Positions 24,796-34,948 of a stretch of DNA of 64,000 nucleotides are shown in pieces. Under the pieces are notes generated by a model. It did no database searches and had not been told where the DNA came from. It saw nothing but the letters and a program-made list of their open reading frames with translations. This DNA comes from Ferrovibrio sp. MS7 (GTDB taxonomy: Bacteria > Pseudomonadota > Alphaproteobacteria > Ferrovibrionales > Ferrovibrionaceae), in the NCBI RefSeq assembly GCF_038404985.1, contig NZ_JBBKBA010000002.1, positions 310,001 to 374,000 on the forward strand, written 5' to 3'. The first letter of the stretch is position 1. Each line of letters opens with the position of its first letter. A program made the translations under genes and the position numbers.

Positions 24796-25476
24796 ATGAT
24801 TATGCAATCCCCTGCCACCGGCAGCGCCCCGAACAACGCCGTGGGACAACGCCCGGCCTCGATCGCCCGTGATCTGGCCAAGCTGCGCCGCCTCGGCCGC
24901 GACCGCCCGGTGACGCTGGCGGAGGCCGCCGAATTGTTCGCCGAACGCTCGGCCCTGCTACTGCTGCTGTTCCTCGGCCTGCTCGGGCTGATGCCATCGC
25001 CGGGCCTGCCGCTTGGCTTCCTCACCGGCTCGCTGATCGTGGCAATTGCCGGCGGCATGCTGCTGGCCCTGCTGCTGCGGCGCGACCATGGCCAGGCCCT
25101 GCTGCCCGGCATGCTGGCCCGGCGCGAGCTATCGAGCGGCTTCCTCGACCGCTTCCTGCGCTACACGATTCCCCGCCTGCGCTGGGTGGAACGCCATTTC
25201 CGCCCGCGCCTGACCTGGATGCTTGGCGGCCTCGGCCTGGCCTTGGCGCTGCTCGGCATTATGATTCAGGCCATCGGTCTGGCGCTGCCGATCCCGTTTG
25301 CCAACGCGCCCTTCGCTGTTGGCATCATCCTGATCGCGCTTGGCCTGCTGACCCGCGACGGGCTCGGCGTGCTGGCGGGCCAGACACTGGGCCTGATCAG
25401 CACCGGCATCTGCGTCGGCCTCGGCCTTGCCGCCTGGCGTGCCGGCACCGGCATCGCCGACCTGTTGCCCTGGTAA
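24796..25476 (+). CDS. ExoD family membrane protein
   Basis: A 226-residue protein of the exopolysaccharide synthesis ExoD family. It begins with a cytosolic segment ending in VTLAEAAELFAERSALLLLL and then has about four to six hydrophobic helices; PSPGLPLGFLTGSLI and LPIPFANAPFAVGIILIALG are conserved family signatures. ExoD was first linked to exopolysaccharide and alkaline tolerance in rhizobia, but its biochemical activity is not established. ATG 24796 is chosen over 24760; neither has a strong ribosome-binding site. The downstream lipid-kinase-like gene starts five bases later. Confidence 0.82.
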   Translation: MIMQSPATGSAPNNAVGQRPASIARDLAKLRRLGRDRPVTLAEAAELFAERSALLLLLFLGLLGLMPSPGLPLGFLTGSLIVAIAGGMLLALLLRRDHGQALLPGMLARRELSSGFLDRFLRYTIPRLRWVERHFRPRLTWMLGGLGLALALLGIMIQAIGLALPIPFANAPFAVGIILIALGLLTRDGLGVLAGQTLGLISTGICVGLGLAAWRAGTGIADLLPW

Positions 25477-25480
25477 CGGC

Positions 25481-26392
25481 ATGGCCACGCAAGTGGTGAT
25501 AAACGCCGCCTCAGGCACAGCACGTCGCTATGGCCCGGAGGCGCTTGGCGACTTGATCCGCGAGGCCGCCCTGGCCCAAGGCCAGACCGATATGCGCGTG
25601 CATGTAGTGCCACCGGAGGCGCTGCAAGGCACCTTGCACCGCGCCGCCAATGAGGCCGAGGAAGTCTGGGTCGGCGGCGGCGATGGCACTTTGCGCAGCG
25701 CGGCGGAACTGCTTAAAAAACGTGGCAACCAGCAAGGCGGCATCCTCGGCGTACTGCCGCTCGGCACCATGAACCTGCTGGCCCGCGACCTCAATATTCC
25801 GCTGGAAATCGAGCATGCCGTGGCGGCGCTCTGCCAGGGTGATGTTACCGCCATCGATCTCGGCCGGATCAACGACCGACTGTTCCTCAACAAGTCGGCA
25901 CTCGGCCTCTACCCGGACATGGTGGTGGACCGCGAACGCCGTCGCCGTCTCTGGGGCTTGAGCAAATGGGGCGCCATGCTGCGTGCCGCGTGGCGCGCGG
26001 TGCGCCGCCACCGCATGATGCAGATCGCCATTCAGCATCAGGGCCAGCGGCGTGAGATACTCTCGCCCGCCATCGTGGTGGCGGTGGGTGCCTATGAATT
26101 CCGTGCCGGGCAGCTTTTCGGCCGCCCCGACCTGCAGAGCGGCGAACTCAATGTTTATATCTCGCATGAAAACAACTGGCTCGGCTCGGCCAGCCAGTTG
26201 GCCAAGCTGTTCCTCGGCACGCTGGACAGCGACCCGCGCCTGGAAGTGATCAAGGCCGACCGCCTGCGTATCGACTTCCCGCGGCCCAAGCCGGTCGCCA
26301 ATGACGGCGAAATCGACATGCTGCCCGGCCCCATCGACTATGCCGTGGAGCCGCGCGCGCTGCGCGTAAGATTGCCGAAACCGGCAGTCTGA
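25481..26392 (+). CDS. Diacylglycerol kinase catalytic-domain protein (YegS/DgkB-like lipid kinase)
   Basis: A 303-residue lipid kinase family protein. The nucleotide-binding loop VGGGDGTLRSAAELL at about residues 65-79 and LPLGTMNLLARDLNIP at about 93-108 define the DAGK catalytic domain. FLNKSALGLYPDMVVDRE and the C-terminal beta-sandwich (VANDGEIDML, resembling the conserved xDGE motif) also fit. It should phosphorylate a lipid alcohol such as diacylglycerol, though the substrate varies among homologues. The gene follows the exoD-like gene by four bases and is probably cotranscribed with it. Confidence 0.88.
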   Translation: MATQVVINAASGTARRYGPEALGDLIREAALAQGQTDMRVHVVPPEALQGTLHRAANEAEEVWVGGGDGTLRSAAELLKKRGNQQGGILGVLPLGTMNLLARDLNIPLEIEHAVAALCQGDVTAIDLGRINDRLFLNKSALGLYPDMVVDRERRRRLWGLSKWGAMLRAAWRAVRRHRMMQIAIQHQGQRREILSPAIVVAVGAYEFRAGQLFGRPDLQSGELNVYISHENNWLGSASQLAKLFLGTLDSDPRLEVIKADRLRIDFPRPKPVANDGEIDMLPGPIDYAVEPRALRVRLPKPAV

Positions 26393-26442
26393 GCGCCTGA
26401 TTTTGTGGAGTGGATCGACTGGAAGTCATTCCCGAGGGGGAA

Positions 26443-26518
<76 letters not shown>

Positions 26519-26601
26519 AGTCAAATCCGGCGCGGAAGATACTCGGATTCGCAGCGATTGCAAGGGCTATCAGCAGGGCAAATTCATGCCCTGGGGATAA
26601 C

Positions 26602-27750
26602 CTATAAGCCGCTCATATGCCTGGGGATTTCCACGTCGCGGTGGACATAGACGCCAATCAGCAGGCCGATACCGATCAGCAGCGTCATCATCGCCGTGCC
26701 ACCATAGCTGACCAGCGGCAACGGCACGCCCACCACCGGCACCATGCCGGACACCATGGCGATGTTGATGAAGACATAGAGGAACAGCATGGTGGTGAGG
26801 CCGCCGGCCACTAGGCGACCGAACTGGTTGCGCGAGCGCATGGCGATGGCATAGCCGTAGGCCAGCACCAGGATATAGAGCGTGATCAGGCCGAGCGCGC
26901 CGACCAGACCCTGTTCTTCCGCCAGCATGGTGAAGATGAAGTCGGTCTGCTTTTCCGGCAGGAAACTCAAGTGGCTCTGGCTGCCCTGCAGAAAACCCTT
27001 GCCCATGAAGCCGCCGGAACCAAGCGCGATCTTGGATTGCAGGATGTGATAGCCGGCGCCGAGCGGATCCTGCTCCGGGTTCATGAAGGTGAGCACGCGT
27101 TTGCGCTGGTAATCGTGCATCAGGTTCCAGGCAATCGGTAATGCCGAACCGCCTGCGATGATCACCAGCAGGAATTTCCACAATCGCACGCCGGCATAGA
27201 AGAACACCGCGCCCGAAGTGGCGAGAAGCAGCATGGCGGTGCCAAGATCAGGCTGCTTCATCACCAGCACCACCGGCGCAACCACCAGGCCCAGCGGGAT
27301 GAACAGCCAGCGGATCATGCCGACTTCCTCATGCGACAGGCCATGGAAGTAGCGCGCCAGGGCCAGCACAATGGAAATCTTCATGATCTCGGAAGGCTGG
27401 ATATGGATGACGCCGAGATCAAGCCAGCGCTGCGCCCCCATGCCGACACGGCCAACCAGTTCGACGGCCACCAACAGCACCAGGGCCACGGCGTAGAACA
27501 GATAGGCCGCCCGCATCCAGACGCGTATATCGGTGATCGCGATGATGGTCATGACGCAGAGGCCGATGGCAAAGCGCAGCATCTGGCGGTCGGCCCAGGG
27601 ATCGATATCGCCGCCGGCAGCCGAGTAAAGCTGGATGAAGCCGACGCTAGCGATCATGCAGATCAGCAGCACCAGGCCCCAGGTGATATCGCGCAGCTTG
27701 CGGCCAAAAGTGAGGTCGTTGCCACGGCTGAGCAGGGAGGTACGGCGCAT
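26602..27750 (-). CDS. rodA: Rod-shape peptidoglycan polymerase RodA
   Basis: A 382-residue SEDS glycosyltransferase that polymerises lipid II during elongation, with about ten membrane helices. Hallmarks are MGAQRWLDLGVIHIQPSE, MKQPDLGTAMLLL, ILQSKIALGSGGFMGKG, DFIFTMLAEEQG and GVPLPLVSYGG. ATG 27750 (MRRTSLLSRG) lies just after the mrdA stop, so the pair is coupled; its partner PBP2 is the matching transpeptidase. It is the last gene of mreB-mreC-mreD-mrdA-rodA. Confidence 0.95.
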   Translation of the reverse strand: MRRTSLLSRGNDLTFGRKLRDITWGLVLLICMIASVGFIQLYSAAGGDIDPWADRQMLRFAIGLCVMTIIAITDIRVWMRAAYLFYAVALVLLVAVELVGRVGMGAQRWLDLGVIHIQPSEIMKISIVLALARYFHGLSHEEVGMIRWLFIPLGLVVAPVVLVMKQPDLGTAMLLLATSGAVFFYAGVRLWKFLLVIIAGGSALPIAWNLMHDYQRKRVLTFMNPEQDPLGAGYHILQSKIALGSGGFMGKGFLQGSQSHLSFLPEKQTDFIFTMLAEEQGLVGALGLITLYILVLAYGYAIAMRSRNQFGRLVAGGLTTMLFLYVFINIAMVSGMVPVVGVPLPLVSYGGTAMMTLLIGIGLLIGVYVHRDVEIPRHMSGL

Positions 27751-27752
27751 GC

Positions 27753-29684
27753 TCAGCCCTCCCGCGGCTTCGGCGCCGGCGCCGGTTGCGGCGCTGACGG
27801 CGTATCGGCAGTGGTGCCAGGCGGCGGGCCGGGCGCGCGGTTGCGGCGCGAGGGGTCGAGGCGCTGGGTTTCCAGCAGGATGTCGCGGGCAATCGGCGCC
27901 GCCGCCTTGGAGCCGGAACCGCCATGCTCGACGATCACGGCAATGCAATAGCGTGGATTGCCGATCGGGGCATAGGCCACGAACAAGGCGTGGTCGCGCT
28001 CTTCCCAGGGCTTTTCTTCGTTCTTGCGCACACGGGTATCGCGTTCCGCCTTGGAAATGCGGCGCACCTGGCTGGAGCCGGTCTTGCCGGCCATGGCGAA
28101 TTGCGGCTGGGTGATGCGGGCGCCGTGGGCGGTGCCGCGCGGCGGCGTGGTGACACGCACCATGCCCTCCTGAACCACCTCGAGATGTTCGCGCTTGATA
28201 TTGAGTGAATTGTAAAGCTGGCTGGCGGGGCGCTGTTCCGGCGACGGGCCCAGCACATCGTCATGCCGCACCAGGCGCGGTCGCACCGCATAGCCGCCAT
28301 TGGCCAGCCGTGCTGTCATGACACAAAGCTGCAGTGGCGTTGCCAGCACATAGCCCTGGCCGATGCCGACCACCAGGGTTTCGCCTTGCGCCCAGGGCTG
28401 GCCCAGAGCGCCCTGCTTCCAGGCACGGGTCGGGATCAGGCCGCGGCGCTCGCCGGTAACATCCAGGCCACTGACATCGCCAAGGCCGAGCCGCTTGGCC
28501 ATGTCGGCGATCTTGTCGACACCGATGCGGCGGGCAGCTTCGTAGAAATAGACGTCGCAGCTCTCTTCCAGGGCCTGCACCAGATTCATGCTGCCATGGC
28601 CGCCCTTCTTCCAGCAATGGAAGGTGTTGTTGCCGAATTCCATATGGCCGGGGCAGAACACACGGCTATCGGGCGTGACGGCGCCAGCTTCCAATGCGGC
28701 CAGGCCCACCACCATCTTGAAGGTGGAACCGGGCGGGTACTGGCCCTGCACCGCTTTGTTGGTCAGCGGGCGGTATTTGTCGCCGTTGAGCTGGCGCCAC
28801 TGCGCCGTGGTGATGCCGACATTGAACCAATTCGGATCGAAACCGGGATTCGACACCAGCGTCAGCACTTCGCCGGTATGCACATCCATCACCACGGCTG
28901 CCGCACTTTCATCCTTCAGCCGCTCGGCGGTGAAACGCTGCAGTTCGGCATCGATGGTCAGCACCACATCGTCGCCGGTGAGGCCATCGGTGCGGTCCAG
29001 CTCGCGGATGGCGCGGCCATAGGCGTTGACCTCGATCTGGCTGTGGCCGGCGCGACCGCGCATATCCTCGTCGAACAGCTTCTCGATACCGCTCTTGCCG
29101 ATGCGGAAGCCTGGCAATTCCAGCAGCGGATCATCGCCAAGCTCGTTTTCCGCCACAGCGCCGACATAGCCGACGACATGGCTGAACACCGCGCCCATGC
29201 CATAGTCGCGCGTCTCGCCAACATCGAGCTGCACGCCGGGCAGGTCCGGGGAATGCAGGTTGATGCGAGCGAAATCCTCCCAGGAGAGGTTTTCCGCCAC
29301 CACCACCGGCACGAATTTGCGCCGCCGCTCAACCTCGCGCTTCACGCGGGCGCGCTGGGTATCATCGATATGGATCAGATCGGCCAGCTTGGTCAGCGTG
29401 GCATCGACATTGCGCGCCTGCTCGGCCACGATCAGCACGCGGTAATTGCGCCGGTTGGAGGCGAGTTCGGTGCCGAAGCGGTCGAGCACGCGGCCGCGGC
29501 GCGGCGGCAACAGCCGCATCGAGATGCGGTTCTCATCCGAGAGCAGCGTGTAACGACCGGATTCGAGGACTTGCAAATAATACAGCCGCCCGGCCAGGGC
29601 GCCGAACAGGGCCAATTGGCCGACGCCGAGCATCAGCGCCCGGCGGGTGAACACGCGTTGCAGATCCTGGTCGCGCCGGTTCAT
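27753..29684 (-). CDS. mrdA: Penicillin-binding protein 2 (elongasome transpeptidase)
   Basis: A 643-residue class B penicillin-binding protein that cross-links new glycan made by RodA. The single N-terminal membrane anchor is at about residues 16-36 (LMLGVGQLALFGALAG). The pedestal domain follows, with RRGRVLDRFGTELASN. Transpeptidase motifs are PPGSTFKM with Ser320, SCD in ALEESCDVYFYE and KTGSSQ. The C-terminus is a Pro-rich tail of about 35 residues that is not conserved. It lies between mreD and rodA, the standard elongation cluster. Confidence 0.95.
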   Translation of the reverse strand: MNRRDQDLQRVFTRRALMLGVGQLALFGALAGRLYYLQVLESGRYTLLSDENRISMRLLPPRRGRVLDRFGTELASNRRNYRVLIVAEQARNVDATLTKLADLIHIDDTQRARVKREVERRRKFVPVVVAENLSWEDFARINLHSPDLPGVQLDVGETRDYGMGAVFSHVVGYVGAVAENELGDDPLLELPGFRIGKSGIEKLFDEDMRGRAGHSQIEVNAYGRAIRELDRTDGLTGDDVVLTIDAELQRFTAERLKDESAAAVVMDVHTGEVLTLVSNPGFDPNWFNVGITTAQWRQLNGDKYRPLTNKAVQGQYPPGSTFKMVVGLAALEAGAVTPDSRVFCPGHMEFGNNTFHCWKKGGHGSMNLVQALEESCDVYFYEAARRIGVDKIADMAKRLGLGDVSGLDVTGERRGLIPTRAWKQGALGQPWAQGETLVVGIGQGYVLATPLQLCVMTARLANGGYAVRPRLVRHDDVLGPSPEQRPASQLYNSLNIKREHLEVVQEGMVRVTTPPRGTAHGARITQPQFAMAGKTGSSQVRRISKAERDTRVRKNEEKPWEERDHALFVAYAPIGNPRYCIAVIVEHGGSGSKAAAPIARDILLETQRLDPSRRNRAPGPPPGTTADTPSAPQPAPAPKPREG

Positions 29685-29697
29685 GTCGCCGCCCTAC

Positions 29698-30216
29698 TCA
29701 TGTAGGCAGACCGGGGCGCAGATAGCGCTGCTCCAAACGGCTCAGCAGCCAGTAGATCGCCGGATAGAGGCCTAGCGAAAGCAGGAGCTGCGCCAGCAGC
29801 GGACGGAAGGCATGGATCTGCCAGTGCAGCAGGCTCGCCACCACCCAGCCGATTAGGCTGGCGCCGATGGCGACCAACGCGAAGGCCCACCAATTGACCA
29901 GAAAGGAGGAACCGAGGAAGACGCGGCGCTGCGACACACCGAGTTCGTGGGTCAGCAGCAGGATCAGCGCGTTGAGGCCGAGCGGGCCGGCAGTGATCAG
30001 ATCAACCACCAGGCCGATCAGGAAAGCGCCCAGCATCGACATCAGGTCGGCGCGGAAGATGCTCCAGTAAAATACCGCCATCAGGGCAAGCGCCGGGGAG
30101 ACGGTGGCGAAATACGGCAGGCCAACCGGGGCCAGGCCGACCGCGACCAGCAGCAGGCAGGAAACGATGGGCAGGAACCCGCGCATCCGTCGGGTTGCAT
30201 TCGCCAGGGGCTTCAT
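29698..30216 (-). CDS. mreD: Rod shape-determining protein MreD
   Basis: A 172-residue inner-membrane protein with about five helices and little soluble sequence. FYWSIFRADLMSMLGAFLIG and LVVDLITAGPLGLNAL carry the family pattern of charged residues between helices. It links MreC to the cytoplasmic MreB and RodA complex. ATG 30216 (MKPLANATRRM) is chosen since upstream codons lie in mreC. It begins 22 bases after the mreC stop. Confidence 0.88.
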   Translation of the reverse strand: MKPLANATRRMRGFLPIVSCLLLVAVGLAPVGLPYFATVSPALALMAVFYWSIFRADLMSMLGAFLIGLVVDLITAGPLGLNALILLLTHELGVSQRRVFLGSSFLVNWWAFALVAIGASLIGWVVASLLHWQIHAFRPLLAQLLLSLGLYPAIYWLLSRLEQRYLRPGLPT

Positions 30217-30238
30217 GGCTGCGCCCCAGAAATCAGGG

Positions 30239-31117
30239 TCACGGCTTACGCGCGGCGGGCCGCGGCGCCTCCTCGGTATCCAGCCGGGTTTCGTCGAACT
30301 GCACCACGCGCAGGAAATCCAGCCGGCCCAGATCGACAAAGGGCCGCAGCCGCACATTGCCTTCCGAGGCGGAAACGATTTCGCCGACCGGGATGCCGGC
30401 CGGGAACTGGCCGCCATCGCCGGAGGTGACGACCATCTGGCCGACCTGCGGCTTGGCGCCGGCGGGCAGGTATTCCAGCTTCGGCTGCGGCGAGTTGTCG
30501 CCCGCCAGCACGGCGCGGTGCCCGCCTTCCTGGATCATCACCGGCAGGCGCGAATTCAAGTCCGTGAGCAGCAGGATGCGCGCCGCGCGCTGGCCGACCT
30601 CGGCAACGCGGCCGACATAGCCACCCTCGCCGATGCTGGCCTGGCCCTTCTTCACGCCTTCCTTGGCGCCGATATTGATCAGCGCGGTGCGCACGAAGGG
30701 GCCGCCGCCATCGGCGATGACACGACCGGTGACGAAGCTGTGGCTGAGATCCGGGCCGGCAGCAAGCAGACGGCGCAGGCTGGCATTGTCCTGTTCCAGG
30801 CGGCGGGCCACGTCCTGCCATTGCAGCAGGCGGGCATTCTCGACACGCAGCCGGACGTTTTCCTCATGGGCGAACAGCAGATCGTCGACGATGCCGACAA
30901 TGTTGCCGACGAAGGCGATGGGCTGCGAGACCGCCGACAGCACAGGCTCGAAGATATCGGCGGTGACGGCGCGCACGCGCTCCACGGCCGGGCGGTCGAT
31001 GCGGCTCAGCAGGATCAGGCCGAGCGCGGCACCGACGAGCAAGAGGAAAGCAAAACGCTGCGCCAGCGCCTTGATCGGCGCAGCCAGCCCCATGCCACGT
31101 CCACTCCTCAACCGCAT
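30239..31117 (-). CDS. mreC: Rod shape-determining protein MreC
   Basis: A 292-residue bitopic protein: a short cytosolic start, a membrane helix at about residues 22-41 (FAFLLLVGAALGLILLS), a coiled coil at about 80-115 (HEENVRLRVENARLLQWQDV) and two periplasmic beta-barrel domains (VTGRVIADGGGPF, GDGGQFPAGIPVGEI). It activates PBP2-RodA and organises the elongation complex. It follows mreB by 54 bases and is followed by mreD. Confidence 0.93.
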   Translation of the reverse strand: MRLRSGRGMGLAAPIKALAQRFAFLLLVGAALGLILLSRIDRPAVERVRAVTADIFEPVLSAVSQPIAFVGNIVGIVDDLLFAHEENVRLRVENARLLQWQDVARRLEQDNASLRRLLAAGPDLSHSFVTGRVIADGGGPFVRTALINIGAKEGVKKGQASIGEGGYVGRVAEVGQRAARILLLTDLNSRLPVMIQEGGHRAVLAGDNSPQPKLEYLPAGAKPQVGQMVVTSGDGGQFPAGIPVGEIVSASEGNVRLRPFVDLGRLDFLRVVQFDETRLDTEEAPRPAARKP

Positions 31118-31171
31118 CTAAGCCCCTATTAAATCCAGTCCCCTGGTTGCGGCCCCCGCTCCTATCCCAGC

Positions 31172-32263
<1,092 letters not shown>

Positions 32264-32322
32264 TCAGGACTGGATAAGCAAGGCTTCGCCCCCGCTATTT
32301 CCGCGGCCTTAACGCCAGGGGA

Positions 32323-33909
32323 TTACGCACTCAGTGCAGCCGGCGCGGTTTTCTCCCGCTTCACCAGCAGCTTGTTCAACGCATGGATATACGCACGGGC
32401 CGAAGCCACCAGGGTATCGGCATCGGCGCCCTGTCCGTTCACGGTTTTGCCGCCTTCGGCGAGTCGCACCGTCACCTCGGCCTGAGCATCGGTGCCTTCG
32501 GTAACCGCATGGACCTGATAGAGCTGCAACTTGGCGTCGTGTGGATAAAGCGCCTTGATGGCATTGAACGTGGCATCCACCGGGCCGTTGCCGGTGGCCT
32601 TCACGGCGGCCGGCTTGCCATCGATCTCGAGTTCCAGTTCCGCCGATTGCGGCCCCTTGGAACCGGCCACCACCTGCAGGCTCTGGAAGCGGATGCGGTC
32701 ATTCTCGCGGCCCGTGGTGTCGTCCACCAGCGCCACCAGATCCTCGTCGAACACATCTTTCTTGCGGTCGGCGAGATCCTTGAATCGCGCGAAGGCATCG
32801 TTGAGCTGGTTGTCGGCAAGCTGGAAGCCGAGCTCCTCCAGCTTCTTGCGGAAGGCATGGCGGCCGGAATGCTTGCCCATCACCAGGGTCGAACGATTCA
32901 GGCCGACCGATTCCGGCGTCATGATCTCGTAAGTGCCGGCATGCTTCAGCATGCCATCCTGGTGGATGCCGCTTTCATGCGCGAAGGCATTGGCGCCGAC
33001 GATGGCCTTGTTCGGCTGCACGTTGAAGCCGGTGACCGAGGAGAGCAGCCGCGACGCTTTGGTGATATCGGTGGTGCGGATACCGGTATCGAAAGCCATC
33101 GCATCGCCGCGCGTGCGCAGCGCCATCACGATCTCTTCCAGCGCGGCATTGCCGGCGCGTTCGCCGATGCCGTTGATAGTGCATTCCACCTGCCGCGCGC
33201 CGCCGATGACGGCCGCCAGCGAATTCGCGACAGCCAAGCCGAGATCATTATGGCAATGCGCCGAAAAGCGCGCCAAATCACTGTTTGGCACGTTTTCGAT
33301 GAGATAGCGCATCAGTCGTGTATATTCCGCCGGCACGGTGTAACCGACCGTATCAGGCACATTGATGGTGCGTGCGCCGGCCTTGATCGCGCTCTCGATC
33401 AGGCGGCAAAGGAAGTCGGGATCAGAGCGGGTGCCGTCCTCGCAACTCCACTCGACATCGTCGCAAAGATTGCGCGCATGGGTGACGGAATCGATCACAG
33501 CCTGATGCACCGCATCCGGCTCCATCTGCAGCTTGTACTTCATATGCAGCGGGCTGGTGGAGATGAAGGTGTGAATGCGGGCGCGCTTCGCCGGCTGCAA
33601 TGCTTCCCAGGCGCGGTCGATATCCTTGCGACCGGCGCGGCTGAGCCCGCAGACCACGGAATTCTTCACCCGCTTGGCAATTTCATGCACGGCTTCGAAG
33701 TCACCGTTCGATGCAATCGGAAAACCGGCCTCGATGACATCAACACCCATCGCTTCCAGCGTCTCGGCAATGCGCAGCTTCTCTTCCAGATTCATCGAGC
33801 AGCCTGGCGATTGCTCGCCATCGCGCAATGTAGTGTCGAAAATAATGACGCGTTCACGCGCCGCGATTTTCGATTCGCCGCTCAGGTTGTTTGCTGCAAT
33901 GCTGTTCAT
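32323..33909 (-). CDS. leuA: 2-Isopropylmalate synthase LeuA
   Basis: A 528-residue enzyme that condenses acetyl-CoA with 2-ketoisovalerate, the first committed step of leucine synthesis. The catalytic TIM barrel carries FDTTLRDGEQSPGCSM, SAHCHNDLGLAVANSLA and INGIGERAGNAALEEIVMAL. The C-terminal LeuA allosteric domain (residues about 400-510, KATGNGPVDATFNAI) mediates leucine feedback inhibition in the family. ATG 33909 is chosen; a longer in-frame start adds a non-conserved Arg/Gly-rich stretch. I saw no leader peptide or attenuator upstream. Confidence 0.95.
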   Translation of the reverse strand: MNSIAANNLSGESKIAARERVIIFDTTLRDGEQSPGCSMNLEEKLRIAETLEAMGVDVIEAGFPIASNGDFEAVHEIAKRVKNSVVCGLSRAGRKDIDRAWEALQPAKRARIHTFISTSPLHMKYKLQMEPDAVHQAVIDSVTHARNLCDDVEWSCEDGTRSDPDFLCRLIESAIKAGARTINVPDTVGYTVPAEYTRLMRYLIENVPNSDLARFSAHCHNDLGLAVANSLAAVIGGARQVECTINGIGERAGNAALEEIVMALRTRGDAMAFDTGIRTTDITKASRLLSSVTGFNVQPNKAIVGANAFAHESGIHQDGMLKHAGTYEIMTPESVGLNRSTLVMGKHSGRHAFRKKLEELGFQLADNQLNDAFARFKDLADRKKDVFDEDLVALVDDTTGRENDRIRFQSLQVVAGSKGPQSAELELEIDGKPAAVKATGNGPVDATFNAIKALYPHDAKLQLYQVHAVTEGTDAQAEVTVRLAEGGKTVNGQGADADTLVASARAYIHALNKLLVKREKTAPAALSA

Positions 33910-34420
33910 GACAGGCCCTCTCCACCCTGACGCATAGCCGCCACGGCCATGGGGATCACGGGCCGGGCTGCGCGCCAATGCCCGCGCCTAACCCGATCCG
34001 ACCAATATTTCCGTGGTTTAGCGATAGTGTACACGCTTCGACGGGTCCTCGGCAAAGGCGATCCCGGCTGGCCGGGATGGCGGCAATACGGATTGGTGAC
34101 GCCTAACACTGTGCTTTGCCGGGCTTAAAAGAGCGTGAACAGTTAACCATGTCAGGTTGCCGGGCGATTACGGCAATTTCATGGTAATACAACTAAAAAG
34201 GTTATGGTTGCGGTACCACGAGCCGAGCATAACCAACGATATAGGAACGCGTGACTCGATATTAGCGATAATTAACGCGTAACTCCTTAAAATCAAAGAT
34301 AAAATCTCCCCTGAAAGATGCCAAAGGCATCCGGCTGGTGGGAAAATTACGAAATACAGTCTAGACTTGTTGAATCTAGTCGCCCAAAGCCGGCATGCCT
34401 GACTCTTGAAGGAGAATATC
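33910..34420. other. AT-rich intergenic control region between leuA and the XRE regulator
   Basis: About 510 bases with no convincing gene. From about 34135 to 34380 it is clearly more AT-rich than its surroundings. It holds a seven-base inverted repeat ggttatg/cataacc (34200-34206 and 34228-34234), two direct copies of aacgcgt (34246 and 34274), a hairpin gatgcc-aaa-ggcatc (34317-34331) and ctaga/tctag (34361-34365 and 34375-34379). These look like operator and promoter parts for the divergent leuA and XRE genes; I cannot assign them individually. Confidence 0.55.
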
Positions 34421-34906
34421 GTGCCGACTACCACCGAGGGCAGCATCGCCGGCCGCTCCAAAGGCGCCAAGAGCCGCGGCCCCAACCAGTTCGATAGCCA
34501 TGTCGGTCGGCGGCTGCGTGCCGCCCGCACCCTTGCCGGCATCAGCCAGACCCGGCTGGGCGAAGCGGTTGGCCTCACCTTCCAGCAGATCCAGAAGTAT
34601 GAGAAGGGCATGAACCGCATCGGCGCTAGCCGCTTGCAGCAATTCGCCCATATCCTGAATGTGCCGCCGTCCTATTTCTTCGAAGGCCAGATGGATGAAG
34701 GCGCCGCGATTGCCGCCACCCCGGCTGTCGATGAGATCGATGCCGAGACTTCGGGCCGCGTATCGCAGCGCCAGGCCATGGAGCTGGTGCGCTACTTCAG
34801 CCGCATCGACTCGAAAAGCCTGCGCCGCCATATCTTCGATCTGGTGAAGGCCGCCGGTGCACAGCCGGGCGAAGTCGCCGGCCCGTCGCTGGAAGAGATC
34901 GACTGA
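34421..34906 (+). CDS. XRE-family transcriptional regulator
   Basis: A 161-residue DNA-binding protein. After a basic Gly/Ser-rich N-terminus, the Cro/CI helix-turn-helix spans about residues 27-85: VGRRLRAARTLAGISQTRLG, then LTFQQIQKYEKGMNRIGASR. The C-terminal part may dimerise. The start is GTG 34421, fixed by AAGGAG at 34409-34414 six bases away; a TTG at 34406 has no site. It probably binds the AT-rich region upstream and regulates itself or leuA. A cyclase-like gene starts 42 bases after it, separated only by a cgaaggc/gccttcg hairpin (34921-34937). Confidence 0.87.
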   Translation: MPTTTEGSIAGRSKGAKSRGPNQFDSHVGRRLRAARTLAGISQTRLGEAVGLTFQQIQKYEKGMNRIGASRLQQFAHILNVPPSYFFEGQMDEGAAIAATPAVDEIDAETSGRVSQRQAMELVRYFSRIDSKSLRRHIFDLVKAAGAQPGEVAGPSLEEID

Positions 34907-34948
34907 CACCCGCTTTGACGCGAAGGCACGGCCTTCGATCGAGGTCGC

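Noticed and set aside
32383-33930. A 515-codon open frame on the plus strand across leuA
   Set aside because: It is exactly antisense to leuA, has His/Arg-rich non-protein-like composition and no motif; long antisense frames are expected at this GC content. The same applies to frames opposite ilvB (39894-41636), mrdA (28263-29705) and pgi (61596-63362).
33910-34109. Leader peptide or attenuator upstream of leuA
   Set aside because: The short frames here have no run of Leu codons and there is no terminator/antiterminator pair before leuA.
34921-34937. Hairpin cgaaggc-acg-gccttcg as a terminator of the XRE gene
   Set aside because: There is no T-run on either side, and the next gene follows at once on the same strand; readthrough is more likely.
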